Part shown: in pieces, positions 8,660 to 17,073 of the stretch
How the letters are laid out: each line of letters starts with the position of its first letter
How positions within the stretch are numbered: the stretch's first letter is position 1
Notes under the pieces: model-generated
Database searches by the model: none
Seen by the model: only the letters and a program-made list of their open reading frames with translations
Told to the model about the DNA's origin: nothing
Position numbers and translations under genes: made by a program
From: M2408 sp040386975
GTDB lineage: Bacteria > Bacteroidota > Bacteroidia > Flavobacteriales_D > Crocinitomicaceae
DNA length: 64,000 nt
NCBI GenBank assembly: GCA_040386975.1
Contig: JAZKEO010000011.1
Span: forward strand, 159,358 to 223,357
Direction of reading: 5' to 3'

Positions 8660-9499
8660 ATGAATAAAATAGCATTTTTAGCAGCACTTTTGATTAGTGT
8701 TACAACTTCTTTCGGACAACAATTAAAAACTCCAGCGAAAAGCCCTTTTTGCAGTGTAAAACAAGCTGTTGGTTTGGCTGATGTAACGGTTGAATATTGT
8801 CGTCCAAGTAAAAGTGGTCGTGTTGTTTTTGGTGATGTAGTTCCTTTTGATAAAATTTGGAGAACTGGTGCAAATGCATCTACAAAAATTACTTTTGGTG
8901 AAGATGTAAAAGTAAACGGACAAGCTTTAAAAGCTGGAACGTATGCACTTTACACTTTTCCAGGAAAAGAAGAATGGAAAATCGTTTTTAATAAAGATTT
9001 GACACTTTGGGGTGATGATGGCTACAACGATTCGTTAGATGCAGCTACAATTTTAGTTAAAACACAAAAATTAGCTGAAACGGTTGAAACATTTACGATT
9101 CAATTTTCAAACACAAAAACAACGCAACTTACAACTGATTTAACATGGGAGAATACAAAAGTTTCTTTCGATATTACAGTTGAAATTGATGAAAAATTGA
9201 CAAAAAACATCGAGGCAGCAATGTCTCAAGATAAAAGACCTTACCATCAATCTGCTCAGTATTTTTATGACAACAAAAAAGATATGAAAAAAGCGCTTGA
9301 GTGGGCAACAAAAGCTTTTGAGATTAATCCAAATGCATACTGGTCAGCAGTTTTGAAAGCAAAAATTCAATTGGAATTAAAAGACACAAAAGGTGCAATT
9401 GCAACAGCAGAAACTGCAAAAAAATTAGCTGAGGCTGACGAAGATGGATCTTACGTGAAACAAGCAGAAGAGATTATCAAACAAGCAAAAACGAAATAA
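8660..9499 (+). CDS. DUF2911 domain protein with TPR-like tail
   Basis: 279 residues with signal peptide MNKIAFLAALLISVTTSFGQ. The DUF2911 region (about 25-175) is recognisable from SPFCSVKQAVGLADVTVEYC, FGDVVPFDKIWRTGANA and AGTYALYTFPGKEEWKIVFN. The last 80 residues form helical TPR-like pairs (ALEWATKAFEINPNAYWSAV). The family is abundant in Bacteroidota and of unknown function; the protein is predicted periplasmic. The gene has its own promoter, and an octamer repeat that starts at its stop codon joins it to dut, so read-through into the envelope cluster is possible. Confidence 0.9.
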   Translation: MNKIAFLAALLISVTTSFGQQLKTPAKSPFCSVKQAVGLADVTVEYCRPSKSGRVVFGDVVPFDKIWRTGANASTKITFGEDVKVNGQALKAGTYALYTFPGKEEWKIVFNKDLTLWGDDGYNDSLDAATILVKTQKLAETVETFTIQFSNTKTTQLTTDLTWENTKVSFDITVEIDEKLTKNIEAAMSQDKRPYHQSAQYFYDNKKDMKKALEWATKAFEINPNAYWSAVLKAKIQLELKDTKGAIATAETAKKLAEADEDGSYVKQAEEIIKQAKTK

Positions 9500-9536
9500 T
9501 TAGCTAATTAACCAATTTGCTAATTAGCTAATTATA
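9497..9536. repeat. Family B octamer array (TAATTAGC units)
   Basis: About five 8-base units of the GCTAATTA type fill the spacer between the DUF2911 gene and dut. The first TAA of the array is the stop codon of the DUF2911 gene. Units are self-complementary (TAATTAGCTAATTA), so it can fold on either strand. Confidence 0.85.
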
Positions 9537-9540
9537 CAAA

Positions 9541-9975
9541 ATGGAAGTAAAAATCATCAATAAATCAAAACACGAATTGCCGAAGTATGAAACTTCTGGT
9601 GCAGCAGGTTTGGATTTAAAAGCTAATATTTCTGAAACAATTGAACTAAAACCTTTGGAAAGAGTATTAGTTAAAACAGGTTTATTTTTAGAAATTCCTC
9701 AAGGTTTTGAAGCACAAGTTCGCCCAAGAAGCGGTTTGGCTTTTAAAAATGGAATAACTGTTTTAAATTCTCCAGGAACAGTTGATGCTGATTACCGCGG
9801 AGAAATTGGCGTGATTTTGGTTAATCTTTCCTCAGAAAATTTTCTGATAAATGATGGAGATAGAATTGCTCAATTGGTTTTTGCAGAAGTGAAACAAGCT
9901 CAATGGATTGAAACTGTCGAGTTAAATGAATCAGAAAGAGGTGCTGGTGGATTTGGAAGCACAGGAAAAAAGTAA
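9541..9975 (+). CDS. dut: dUTP diphosphatase
   Basis: 144 residues, the normal length of a trimeric dUTPase. All conserved motifs are visible: AAGLDLKA (I), RPRSGLA (II), LNSPGTVDADYRGEIGVIL (III), DRIAQLVF (IV), and the glycine-rich GAGGFGSTG C-terminal motif V. It hydrolyses dUTP to dUMP and PPi, keeping uracil out of DNA and supplying dTMP synthesis. It is the first gene of a co-directional run (dut, nucleotidyltransferase, TPR lipoprotein, DUF4292, EnvC) with spacers of 25 bases or less or overlaps, a gene order I know from other Flavobacteriales. Confidence 0.97.
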   Translation: MEVKIINKSKHELPKYETSGAAGLDLKANISETIELKPLERVLVKTGLFLEIPQGFEAQVRPRSGLAFKNGITVLNSPGTVDADYRGEIGVILVNLSSENFLINDGDRIAQLVFAEVKQAQWIETVELNESERGAGGFGSTGKK

Positions 9976-10000
9976 GTTGATTTAAACGAATTTAGAATAT

Positions 10001-11008
10001 ATGAAAGTTATCATACCAATGGCAGGACGCGGAAGTAGATTGCGTCCTCATACTTTAACTTTGCCAAAACCATTGATTCCAGTTGGCGGAAAGCCAATTG
10101 TTCACCGTTTGGTAGAGGATATTGCTTCAGTTTGTTCGGAGCAAATTGAAGAAATTGGCTTTGTTATTGGAGATTTTGGTGCTGATGTTGAAAGAGAATT
10201 AATTGAAGTTGCCGAAAAATTGGGAGCTAAAGGTTCTATTTTTTATCAAACGGAAGCTTTGGGAACTGCACATGCTGTTTTGTGCGCGAAAGACTTATTG
10301 ACGGGACCAGTTGTAGTTGCTTTTGCTGATACTTTATTTAAAGCTGATTTTAAAATCGACCCAAATGTAGATGGGATTTTGTGGGTAAAACAAATCGAAG
10401 ATCCTTCGTCATTCGGTGTTGTAAAAATGAATGAAAGTGGCGACATCGTTGATTTCGTTGAAAAACCTCAAACTTTTGTTTCTGACTTAGCTATGATTGG
10501 TGTTTACTATTTCAAAAGTGGTGAAGATTTGCACACAGAATTGGATTATTTAATTGATAACAAAGTCATTAAAAGTGGAGAATATCAACTTCCAGATGCT
10601 TTGAGAAGATTAACTGAAAAAGGAAAAAAATTCAAACCAGGAAAAGTTGACGAATGGTTGGATTGTGGAAACAAAGAAGTTACGGTTCACACAAATCAAC
10701 GTGTCTTGGAATATGATTTAGAAAAAAATCTTCCCTTGGTGGATAAATCATTAAAAATGACCGATACCATAATTATCCAACCTTGTTTTATTGGAGAAAA
10801 TGTTGTGATTACAAATTCAATTATTGGACCACATGTTTCACTTGGTGATAATTCAAAAGTGGATAACAGTATTATAAAAAATAGTATATTGCAGAAAAAT
10901 ACAGAAATATTGAATGCTGTGATTCAGGATTCAATGGTTGGTAATTTCGCAAAATTCAATGGAATAGCACGAGATATTAGTATGAGTGATTATTCTATCA
11001 TCGATTAA
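10001..11008 (+). CDS. Sugar-phosphate nucleotidyltransferase (NDP-sugar pyrophosphorylase type)
   Basis: 335 residues. The N-terminal nucleotidyltransferase domain starts MKVIIPMAGRGSRLRPHTLT with LPKPLIPVGGKPI, the signature of enzymes that make NDP-sugars from a sugar-1-phosphate and an NTP. The C-terminal part (about 255-335) is a short left-handed beta-helix (repeating NSIIGPHVSLGDNSKVDNSI pattern), as in GlmU/RfbA-like proteins. The exact sugar and nucleotide cannot be read from sequence. Sitting between dut and envelope lipoproteins, it probably supplies precursors for lipopolysaccharide, capsule or glycan synthesis. Confidence 0.9.
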   Translation: MKVIIPMAGRGSRLRPHTLTLPKPLIPVGGKPIVHRLVEDIASVCSEQIEEIGFVIGDFGADVERELIEVAEKLGAKGSIFYQTEALGTAHAVLCAKDLLTGPVVVAFADTLFKADFKIDPNVDGILWVKQIEDPSSFGVVKMNESGDIVDFVEKPQTFVSDLAMIGVYYFKSGEDLHTELDYLIDNKVIKSGEYQLPDALRRLTEKGKKFKPGKVDEWLDCGNKEVTVHTNQRVLEYDLEKNLPLVDKSLKMTDTIIIQPCFIGENVVITNSIIGPHVSLGDNSKVDNSIIKNSILQKNTEILNAVIQDSMVGNFAKFNGIARDISMSDYSIID

Positions 11009-11020
11009 TAAAATTAAAAA

Positions 11021-12739
11021 TTGACGCTTTTGAAAAATGTTTTCTATTTAATTTTAGTTCTTTTTATCGTTTCATGCGGAACGAAGAAAAAAACGGGCGA
11101 AACGACTTCTGCATTGTCAAAAGTTAACTATCCATATATAGAAAAATTTCACGAAGGTTTACGCTACAAACATAAAGGTCAATTTCCACAAGCAATTGCC
11201 GCTTTTGAAGGTTGTTTACTCGCAAATCCGAACGATGATGCTGTTTGTTATGCTTTGTCGGAATTGTATTTAGAAACAAAACAATTAGCAAAATCTAGTC
11301 TTCTAATTGAGCGCGCCGTTCAGTTAGATCCTAAAAATAAATGGTATTTGCAAGAATACGCTTACATGCTTTTTGAAGCGAAAAATTACAAAGAGGCCGC
11401 TAAATGTTTTAAAACCTTATCACAACTTGAACCAAACAATGTGGATTGGCTTTTCTCTTATGCTGAAGCCTTGATGCGTTCAAACGATATTTCTGGTTCG
11501 GTGAAAGTCTTGGATAAACTCGAAAACGAGATTGGAATGAATCCTGAGTTGAGTATCGAGAAGTTTAAACTTTACCGAAAAATCAAACAAGACGAAAAAG
11601 CGGTAAATGAAATCACAAAATGTTTGCTTGAATTTCCAAGTGATGCTCAATTGTTAGCAAATTTAGTCGATTATTATTTTGAGAAAAAAGAAGACGAAAA
11701 AGCTTTTTCTTATTTGATTAAACTTGCTGATGCACAACCAAATAACGGAAATGCTCACATGGCTTTGGCTCAATTTTATGACAAAAAAGGTGACAAGAAA
11801 AAATCATATCAAGAATTAATCAAAGCTTTTGCTTGTGATGATGTGGTTTTGGACATGAAAGTAAAAATTCTTTTGAGCATGTTTGAATCACAGTTCAAAT
11901 TGGACCCTGAAATGATGGAATTAGCAAATATTTTGGTGAATAAATATCCAAATGATGCTCGTGTTTTTACAGTTCGTGGAGACTTTAATTTAAAAGAACA
12001 AAAGGAAAAAGAAGCTTTATTTGATTTCAAAGAAGCAATAAAATTAGATCAAACAAAATTTGCAATTTGGGAACAAGTTTTAATCATGGAATATCAAGCC
12101 CAAGATTACAAGAGTTTGTACTTGGACTCTAAAAAATGTTTGGAGTATTTTCCTGCAATAGCAAAAGTGTATTTGTTTTTTGGACTTTCAGCTAATCAAG
12201 AAAAAAAATACGATGAAGCGATTGAAAAACTAATCGTTGGAGAAGAATTAATCGTTAATGACAATGTTTTAAAAGGTGAAATGTTAGCCCAAAAAGGTGA
12301 TGCATATTTTGCTTTAAAGAAAATCAAAGAAGGAAAAGAAGCTTACGAAAAAGCATTGAAATTAGACGATAAAAATATTCTTTATAAAAATAACTACGCC
12401 TACCGTTTGGCTTTAGCAAATACTGAATTAGATAAAGCAGAATCTTTGATAAAACAAGTGATTGAAGTTTCTCCAAATGAATCTCATTTCTTAGATACTT
12501 ATGGTTGGGTTTTATTCCAAAAAGGAAAATACGAAGAAGCCTTAACTCAATTCAAATTAGCTTTGGTTAAAAGTCCAAAAGACAAACATTTACTTGAACA
12601 TCAAGGCGATGCACTTTTTAAGTTAGGAAAAACTAACGAAGCAGTAGTTTTATGGATTTTGGCAAAAGAATTGGGTTCAACGAACTTAAAATTAAATGAT
12701 AAAATTGAAAAAAAAGCATATTATGATCCGCAGTATTAA
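11021..12739 (+). CDS. TPR-repeat outer-membrane or periplasmic lipoprotein
   Basis: No ATG fits: the frame needs TTG at 11021 or TTG at 11030, and the latter gives a tidier lipoprotein signal (MKNVFYLILVLFIVSC). Lipobox IVSC is followed by a lysine-rich spacer. The remaining ~540 residues are continuous TPR units (for example FPQAIAAFEGCLLANPNDDA and YEEALTQFKLALVKSPKDKH), so it is a scaffold for protein contacts. In the conserved cluster with DUF4292 and EnvC-like genes it is likely involved in envelope assembly; partners are unknown. The last 17 bases overlap the chosen start of the DUF4292 gene, suggesting coupled translation. Confidence 0.88.
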   Translation: MTLLKNVFYLILVLFIVSCGTKKKTGETTSALSKVNYPYIEKFHEGLRYKHKGQFPQAIAAFEGCLLANPNDDAVCYALSELYLETKQLAKSSLLIERAVQLDPKNKWYLQEYAYMLFEAKNYKEAAKCFKTLSQLEPNNVDWLFSYAEALMRSNDISGSVKVLDKLENEIGMNPELSIEKFKLYRKIKQDEKAVNEITKCLLEFPSDAQLLANLVDYYFEKKEDEKAFSYLIKLADAQPNNGNAHMALAQFYDKKGDKKKSYQELIKAFACDDVVLDMKVKILLSMFESQFKLDPEMMELANILVNKYPNDARVFTVRGDFNLKEQKEKEALFDFKEAIKLDQTKFAIWEQVLIMEYQAQDYKSLYLDSKKCLEYFPAIAKVYLFFGLSANQEKKYDEAIEKLIVGEELIVNDNVLKGEMLAQKGDAYFALKKIKEGKEAYEKALKLDDKNILYKNNYAYRLALANTELDKAESLIKQVIEVSPNESHFLDTYGWVLFQKGKYEEALTQFKLALVKSPKDKHLLEHQGDALFKLGKTNEAVVLWILAKELGSTNLKLNDKIEKKAYYDPQY

Positions 12740-13538
12740 AATAGCATTTTTTGCGGGATTTTTCTCATTATTGCTTTTTTCTTGTTCAAAAAAAGTAGTT
12801 GGTGAGTTGGTAAAAGTTGACCGTAAAAAAACGAGTGAATTAGTTTTTGTTTTAGATAGTCTGAGTGTATTAAAACCATCCACTTTCTATACCAAAATTT
12901 CGACAAAATACCGCGATACGACTCAAAACATTTCTTTCAAGACTTCTATTCGCATGGTGAAAGATAGCGCGATAAACGCTTTAATTACCTACGCTTCTTT
13001 ACCAATTTACAATTCGATTTTGACACCAGATAGTTTGGTGATGTTGAACAAAAGAGCAAAATGTTTTACAAAAACGAAATTAAATTACATCAAAGAAAAT
13101 TTTGGAATTGCTTTCGATTATAAAAATGTAGAAGAATTGTTACTTGGAATGCCTTTGGCTTATGACAACGACCAAAAATATTTTCAAATTCACGATCAGC
13201 ACAACTACATCATTTCTTCGCATCGCAAAAGAGAAATCAAGCGTTCAGACAAAAAAGAAAAAATGCAAGATGATGTAATTATCAAGTATTATTTATCAAA
13301 TGATTTAAAGAGTTTGAATAAACTTGAAGTTGAAAGTATTGCTGATTCAGCAAAAATTGAAATGAACTTTATTAGCCGACAAATGGTTGATAATTACAAT
13401 GCTCCAAATGAAGTTTTTATCAAAGTTTATACGCCAAGAAATGTTATTGAGATTGAAATGAATTACGATAAAGTTGAAATAAATGTACCACAACAACTTT
13501 TTTTAGTTATACCAGAAGGATATGAAGCTTGTGAGTAA
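12723..13538 (+). CDS. DUF4292 family lipoprotein
   Basis: Start ATG 12723 gives MIRSIKIAFFAGFFSLLLFSC, a lipoprotein signal with lipobox LFSC; an upstream ATG at 12696 would put a charged stretch before it. The 271-residue protein matches DUF4292, a LolA/LolB-like fold family of Bacteroidota found in this gene order between a TPR protein and an EnvC homologue. It is probably a periplasm-facing lipoprotein that helps envelope lipid or lipoprotein handling; that role is an inference from fold and context. It overlaps both neighbours by 17 bases, a compact, probably co-translated block. Confidence 0.85.
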   Translation: MIRSIKIAFFAGFFSLLLFSCSKKVVGELVKVDRKKTSELVFVLDSLSVLKPSTFYTKISTKYRDTTQNISFKTSIRMVKDSAINALITYASLPIYNSILTPDSLVMLNKRAKCFTKTKLNYIKENFGIAFDYKNVEELLLGMPLAYDNDQKYFQIHDQHNYIISSHRKREIKRSDKKEKMQDDVIIKYYLSNDLKSLNKLEVESIADSAKIEMNFISRQMVDNYNAPNEVFIKVYTPRNVIEIEMNYDKVEINVPQQLFLVIPEGYEACE

Positions 13539-14823
13539 ATATATATTGATTTTTTTGTTTTGTTTAACGAGTATTTTTACATTTTCACAAAAAAGTACGG
13601 ACAAACTAAAAAAAGAGCAGGAGCGACTTGAGAAAAACATTTCAAGTACGAAGAATTTATTGGACAAAACTAAAATCAATACGGAAGCGACTCTAAACGA
13701 GCTTAAATTAATTGATAATCAAGTAAAATACCGTGAAGAATTGTTGTTGAATTTTGACAATCAAATTCGTGGAACGGAACTCAAAATCGAACAAAAAAAT
13801 AATCAAATTGAAGATTTGCAAACAAAATTGATGCAGCTTCAAAAACAGTATAAAAAATTGTTCATTTACGCCTACAAAAAGCGAAGTAAAGAAGCAAAAA
13901 TGATGTATATTTTTTCTTCAAACTCCTATTACGAAGCTTTAAAAAGAAAAAAATATTTAGAAAAAATTGCTGAAATTCAACGTAAGCAACGTTTAATCAT
14001 TCTTCAAAGTAAAAAGTTAATTGCCAAAGAAAAAAATGCTTTGGTTCAAGAAAAATCGTACAAAGAAAAAATTGCCGACGAAAAAAGAATCGAGAAACAA
14101 GAGATTCTAAAAGATAAAGAAGTTCAGACAAAAACCTTAGTTAAACTCAAAAATGAAGAGCAGAAATTAGTCGCTCAAATTCAAAAAGACGAAGCCAAAA
14201 AAAATAAAATCAAGGGACAAATTGATTCAGCGATTGCCAATGAATTAGCGGCTTTAGAAAAGAAGAATAAAAAGAAATACGCTGAAACAAAATCTAATAC
14301 TGGAACTAAAAAACCAAAAACACCAACTGGAACGAACAAGCCAAAAACTCCTGAGAAAACAACTCCAGTTTTAACAGAACCAAAAGAAGTAGCTTTAAAT
14401 CAAAGTTTTGAAACAAATAAAGGACGTTTGCCTTGGCCAGTTTCTAGTGGTTCGATTACTGAAAGTTACGGTAAAAATGCACATCCAACTGTTCCAAATG
14501 TTTTCACAAACAACAACGGAATCGATATCAGTGCTACAAAAGGTGCTCAAGTGCGTGCAGTTTATGATGGAGAAGTTTCTAGTGTTTTATCTATTCCAGG
14601 AGCTGGAAAAGTAGTAATTATCAAACATGGAAATTACCGTACCGTTTACAGTAATTTACAAGATTCTTACGTTACTGTTGGTTCAAAAATTTCTACCAAA
14701 CAAGCAATTGGTTCACTCATGATTCAAGATGGCGAATCGCTTTCGATTGCGCATTTTGAAATTCACCAAGTGGTAGGAAATAGCGTTACCAGAATGAATC
14801 CAAGTTTGTGGATTACAAGATAA
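13522..14823 (+). CDS. EnvC-like murein hydrolase activator (degenerate LytM/M23)
   Basis: 433 residues: signal peptide MKLVSKYILIFLFCLTSIFTFSQ, a long lysine/glutamate-rich coiled coil (about 25-250), a Lys/Thr/Pro linker (KKPKTPTGTNKPKTPEKT), and a C-terminal LytM domain (about 305-430). The zinc ligands of active M23 peptidases are partly missing: the first His is Asn (NNGIDI in place of HxGxDI) and the YxHL motif reads VYSNLQD; only AHFEIHQ keeps His. This is the pattern of non-catalytic EnvC/NlpD activators, which switch on amidases at the division septum. It overlaps the DUF4292 gene by 17 bases and ends the dut-to-envC cluster. Confidence 0.92.
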   Translation: MKLVSKYILIFLFCLTSIFTFSQKSTDKLKKEQERLEKNISSTKNLLDKTKINTEATLNELKLIDNQVKYREELLLNFDNQIRGTELKIEQKNNQIEDLQTKLMQLQKQYKKLFIYAYKKRSKEAKMMYIFSSNSYYEALKRKKYLEKIAEIQRKQRLIILQSKKLIAKEKNALVQEKSYKEKIADEKRIEKQEILKDKEVQTKTLVKLKNEEQKLVAQIQKDEAKKNKIKGQIDSAIANELAALEKKNKKKYAETKSNTGTKKPKTPTGTNKPKTPEKTTPVLTEPKEVALNQSFETNKGRLPWPVSSGSITESYGKNAHPTVPNVFTNNNGIDISATKGAQVRAVYDGEVSSVLSIPGAGKVVIIKHGNYRTVYSNLQDSYVTVGSKISTKQAIGSLMIQDGESLSIAHFEIHQVVGNSVTRMNPSLWITR

Positions 14824-14868
14824 TTAAAATCTAAATTTGATTTTTTTAGTTTCCAGCAAACAAAATCG

Positions 14869-14876
14869 TATTTTTG
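14869..14876 (+). promoter_or_regulatory. -7 element of the radical SAM gene
   Basis: TATTTTTG ends nine bases before ATG 14885. No convincing -33 TTG is at the right distance, so confidence is moderate. Confidence 0.5.
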
Positions 14877-14884
14877 TATAGAAT

Positions 14885-15904
14885 ATGTCAACAACACGAG
14901 ATTCTATAAACATTCTAAAACACCTTTCTTTTTCAAGAATCTGGAATCTTTTTTTGCTTTATTTTTCTTTCATCATTTCTCGTATTACAAAAAAAAGCAT
15001 CGTTTGGGGTAAACCTTTTTCAGTAAGTATTGAGCCAACAACCGCTTGTAACTTATCTTGCCCCGAATGTCCAAGTGGTTTGAAAAGTTTCACAAGAGCA
15101 ACCGGAAAATTAGATTTACAAGTAAACAAAGATTTAATAAAAAACGTTGGCAAACAGTTATTTTACATCAATTATTATTTTCAAGGAGAACCTTTTTTGC
15201 ATCCCCAGTTTTTGGATTTGGTCAAAGAAGCCAAGAAAAATAAAATTTATACGGCAACATCAACAAATGCTCATTTTATTTCTCCTAAAAAGGCTGAAGA
15301 CATTGTGAAATCGGGCTTAGACAGATTAATTATTTCAATTGATGGAACAACGCAAAAAACGTATCAATCTTACCGAGTTGATGGGATTTTAGAAAAAGTA
15401 ATTGAAGGCTCAAAAAACATGGTTGCTGCTAAAAAAGCATTGAATTCTAAAACACCACATTTGATTTTTCAATTTTTGGTCGTGAAGCCAAACGAACATC
15501 AAGTGGAGGAAGTATTTAAATTAGCGAAAGAATTAAATATCGATGAAGTAAGACTAAAATCAGCACAAGTATATGATTATGTCAATGGAAACGATTTGAT
15601 TCCTGAAAATGAAAAATATTCGCGTTACGTAAAAAAATCCGATGGAACTTACAAATTGAAAGCAGAAACTGGAAATCATTGCTGGAGAATGTGGTCATCT
15701 TGCGTGTTTACTTGGGATGCAAAAGTCGTTCCCTGCTGTTTCGATAAAGATGCAACAATTCAATTAGGCTCAGCAAAAGAAGAAGATTTTAAAACAATTT
15801 GGAAATCAAAAAAATATACTAACTTTAGACAACAAATTTTAACTGGCAGAAATCGGATTGATATTTGTAAGAACTGTTCAGAAGGTTCAAAGGTTTGGAT
15901 TTAG
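14885..15904 (+). CDS. Radical SAM/SPASM protein
   Basis: 339 residues. The radical SAM cluster motif is CNLSCPEC (Cys55, Cys59, Cys62), preceded by a hydrophobic, basic N-terminal segment (residues 20-35) that may associate with the membrane. The C-terminal SPASM region holds further cysteines (NHCWRMWSSC, VVPCCFDKD, ICKNCSEG) that would bind extra Fe-S clusters. Such enzymes often modify peptides or carbohydrates; no precursor peptide or other partner gene is adjacent, so the substrate is unknown. The stop is followed immediately by a family A heptamer array leading into the next gene. Confidence 0.9.
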   Translation: MSTTRDSINILKHLSFSRIWNLFLLYFSFIISRITKKSIVWGKPFSVSIEPTTACNLSCPECPSGLKSFTRATGKLDLQVNKDLIKNVGKQLFYINYYFQGEPFLHPQFLDLVKEAKKNKIYTATSTNAHFISPKKAEDIVKSGLDRLIISIDGTTQKTYQSYRVDGILEKVIEGSKNMVAAKKALNSKTPHLIFQFLVVKPNEHQVEEVFKLAKELNIDEVRLKSAQVYDYVNGNDLIPENEKYSRYVKKSDGTYKLKAETGNHCWRMWSSCVFTWDAKVVPCCFDKDATIQLGSAKEEDFKTIWKSKKYTNFRQQILTGRNRIDICKNCSEGSKVWI

Positions 15905-15931
15905 TTGAGTTATGAATTTTGAGTTATGAGT
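15905..15931. repeat. Family A heptamer array providing a start codon
   Basis: Three to four units of GAGTTAT/GAATTTT follow the TAG of the radical SAM gene. The final unit contains the ATG used by the next gene (GAGTTATGAG, ATG at 15926), so the array spans the whole stop-to-start spacer. Confidence 0.8.
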
Positions 15932-16477
15932 AGAATTATAGGATTTTTATTTTTAGGTGTTGTTTTAAATTTTCATTCGCAAGTAAATATACCAAAACGA
16001 GGCTATGCTGTTGATTGGATTTTGCCAGCTGTGAGTTCAAACCCAACAGTAAACGTTTTTGATAAAATTGAACTCGGAATCAATGTTCAGGATTCAGTTG
16101 AAAGACAAATTGATACTTTTCTTGATGAATATGATTCTGAACCAGAAAATGCAAAAAAAATGAATCCATTTAAAGCTGAAGAAATTGAGATTTACGCTGA
16201 ATTTCGTCAAAATAAAAATGAATCTGTAAAAACTGTTTCTGCTTTTTATTTTGAGAATTTGGTTTCCGATGATGTTCAAAACTTGAAAAGAAATAGATCC
16301 AATACAAGGTTCCGAATTCGTTTTTTACCTGATATTGCTGCAAACTGGAATTTTAAAGTGTATATCAAAATCAAGAATAAACTTATTGTTACTTTGGGAG
16401 AATATGAGTTTACATGTATTGAATCAAATTCAAAAGTTGAAAAAAAAGTATGCACAACGCATTTTAACCCTTGTTAG
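15926..16477 (+). pseudogene. DUF5060-like secreted protein, N-terminal part (frameshifted)
   Basis: 183 residues before a TAG. MSRIIGFLFLGVVLNFHSQ looks like a signal peptide. The body (about 40-165) resembles DUF5060, the beta-sandwich N-terminal domain of some glycoside hydrolases (FDKIELGINV, EEIEIYAEF, AFYFENL, NTRFRIRFLPDIAANWNFKV). The frame closes at 16477 while the next frame continues with compatible sequence from about 16468 (see 16471-17013). A TAA at 16465 in that frame confines the change to roughly 16468-16475. I read it as one gene split by a one-base indel, real or from assembly. Its start codon lies inside a family A repeat. Confidence 0.6.
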
Positions 16478-17013
16478 GAAACGATTTTTGGCAAAAAGAT
16501 TTATGGCTAAGTTTCTTTTCAGGTTTGGAAGAATCCGATATACACTGGCAAGACTTTCAGAATTTCAAAACGTATGAAAACTATAAAGCATTCAAAAATT
16601 TCACAGATGAATTTGAGTTTAAAATCATTGGACTTTTTAATGTTAAAGAAAAAAAATTAAGTGAAAATAAATGTGTAGAGCTTACAGCACTTAAACAAAA
16701 TTTTCGTTCGGTAGGAATTATCCAAAATAAAACATGGAATTCATATTCTTCAACTGAAAATAAATGTATGTTTCAGAAAAAACCAGAAAGAAAATACCGA
16801 AAATTTAATGTACAAAAATCAAGTGATTTAAATACCCAAATTCAGATTTCAGGTTTTGAGAAAAATCATGAATATCGACTAGAATGGTTAAACCCAAATA
16901 CCAATGAGTTCTTTCCAAGAGTTATAGTTAAAAGTTCAAATGAAGGAATAATCATATTGGAATATCCAAGTTTGACAAAAGATTTGCCTTACGTAATTTA
17001 TAGATTAGGATAA
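16471..17013 (+). pseudogene. C-terminal part of the frameshifted DUF5060-like protein
   Basis: 180 residues that could only start at TTG 16471 inside the upstream ORF. The C-terminus (YRLEWLNPNTNEFFPRVIVK, ending in a beta-rich stretch) resembles the C-terminal beta domain that follows some glycosidase barrels, but no catalytic barrel is present, so the fused ~362-residue product would be too short for an enzyme of that class. It is either a small carbohydrate-surface protein or a deletion remnant. Adding one base near 16470 would join both parts in one frame. Confidence 0.5.
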
Positions 17014-17073
17014 TTTTTTGAACGAATCAGCAACTTAATTGTAAACACTAATCTAAATATAAAATCATTCACT

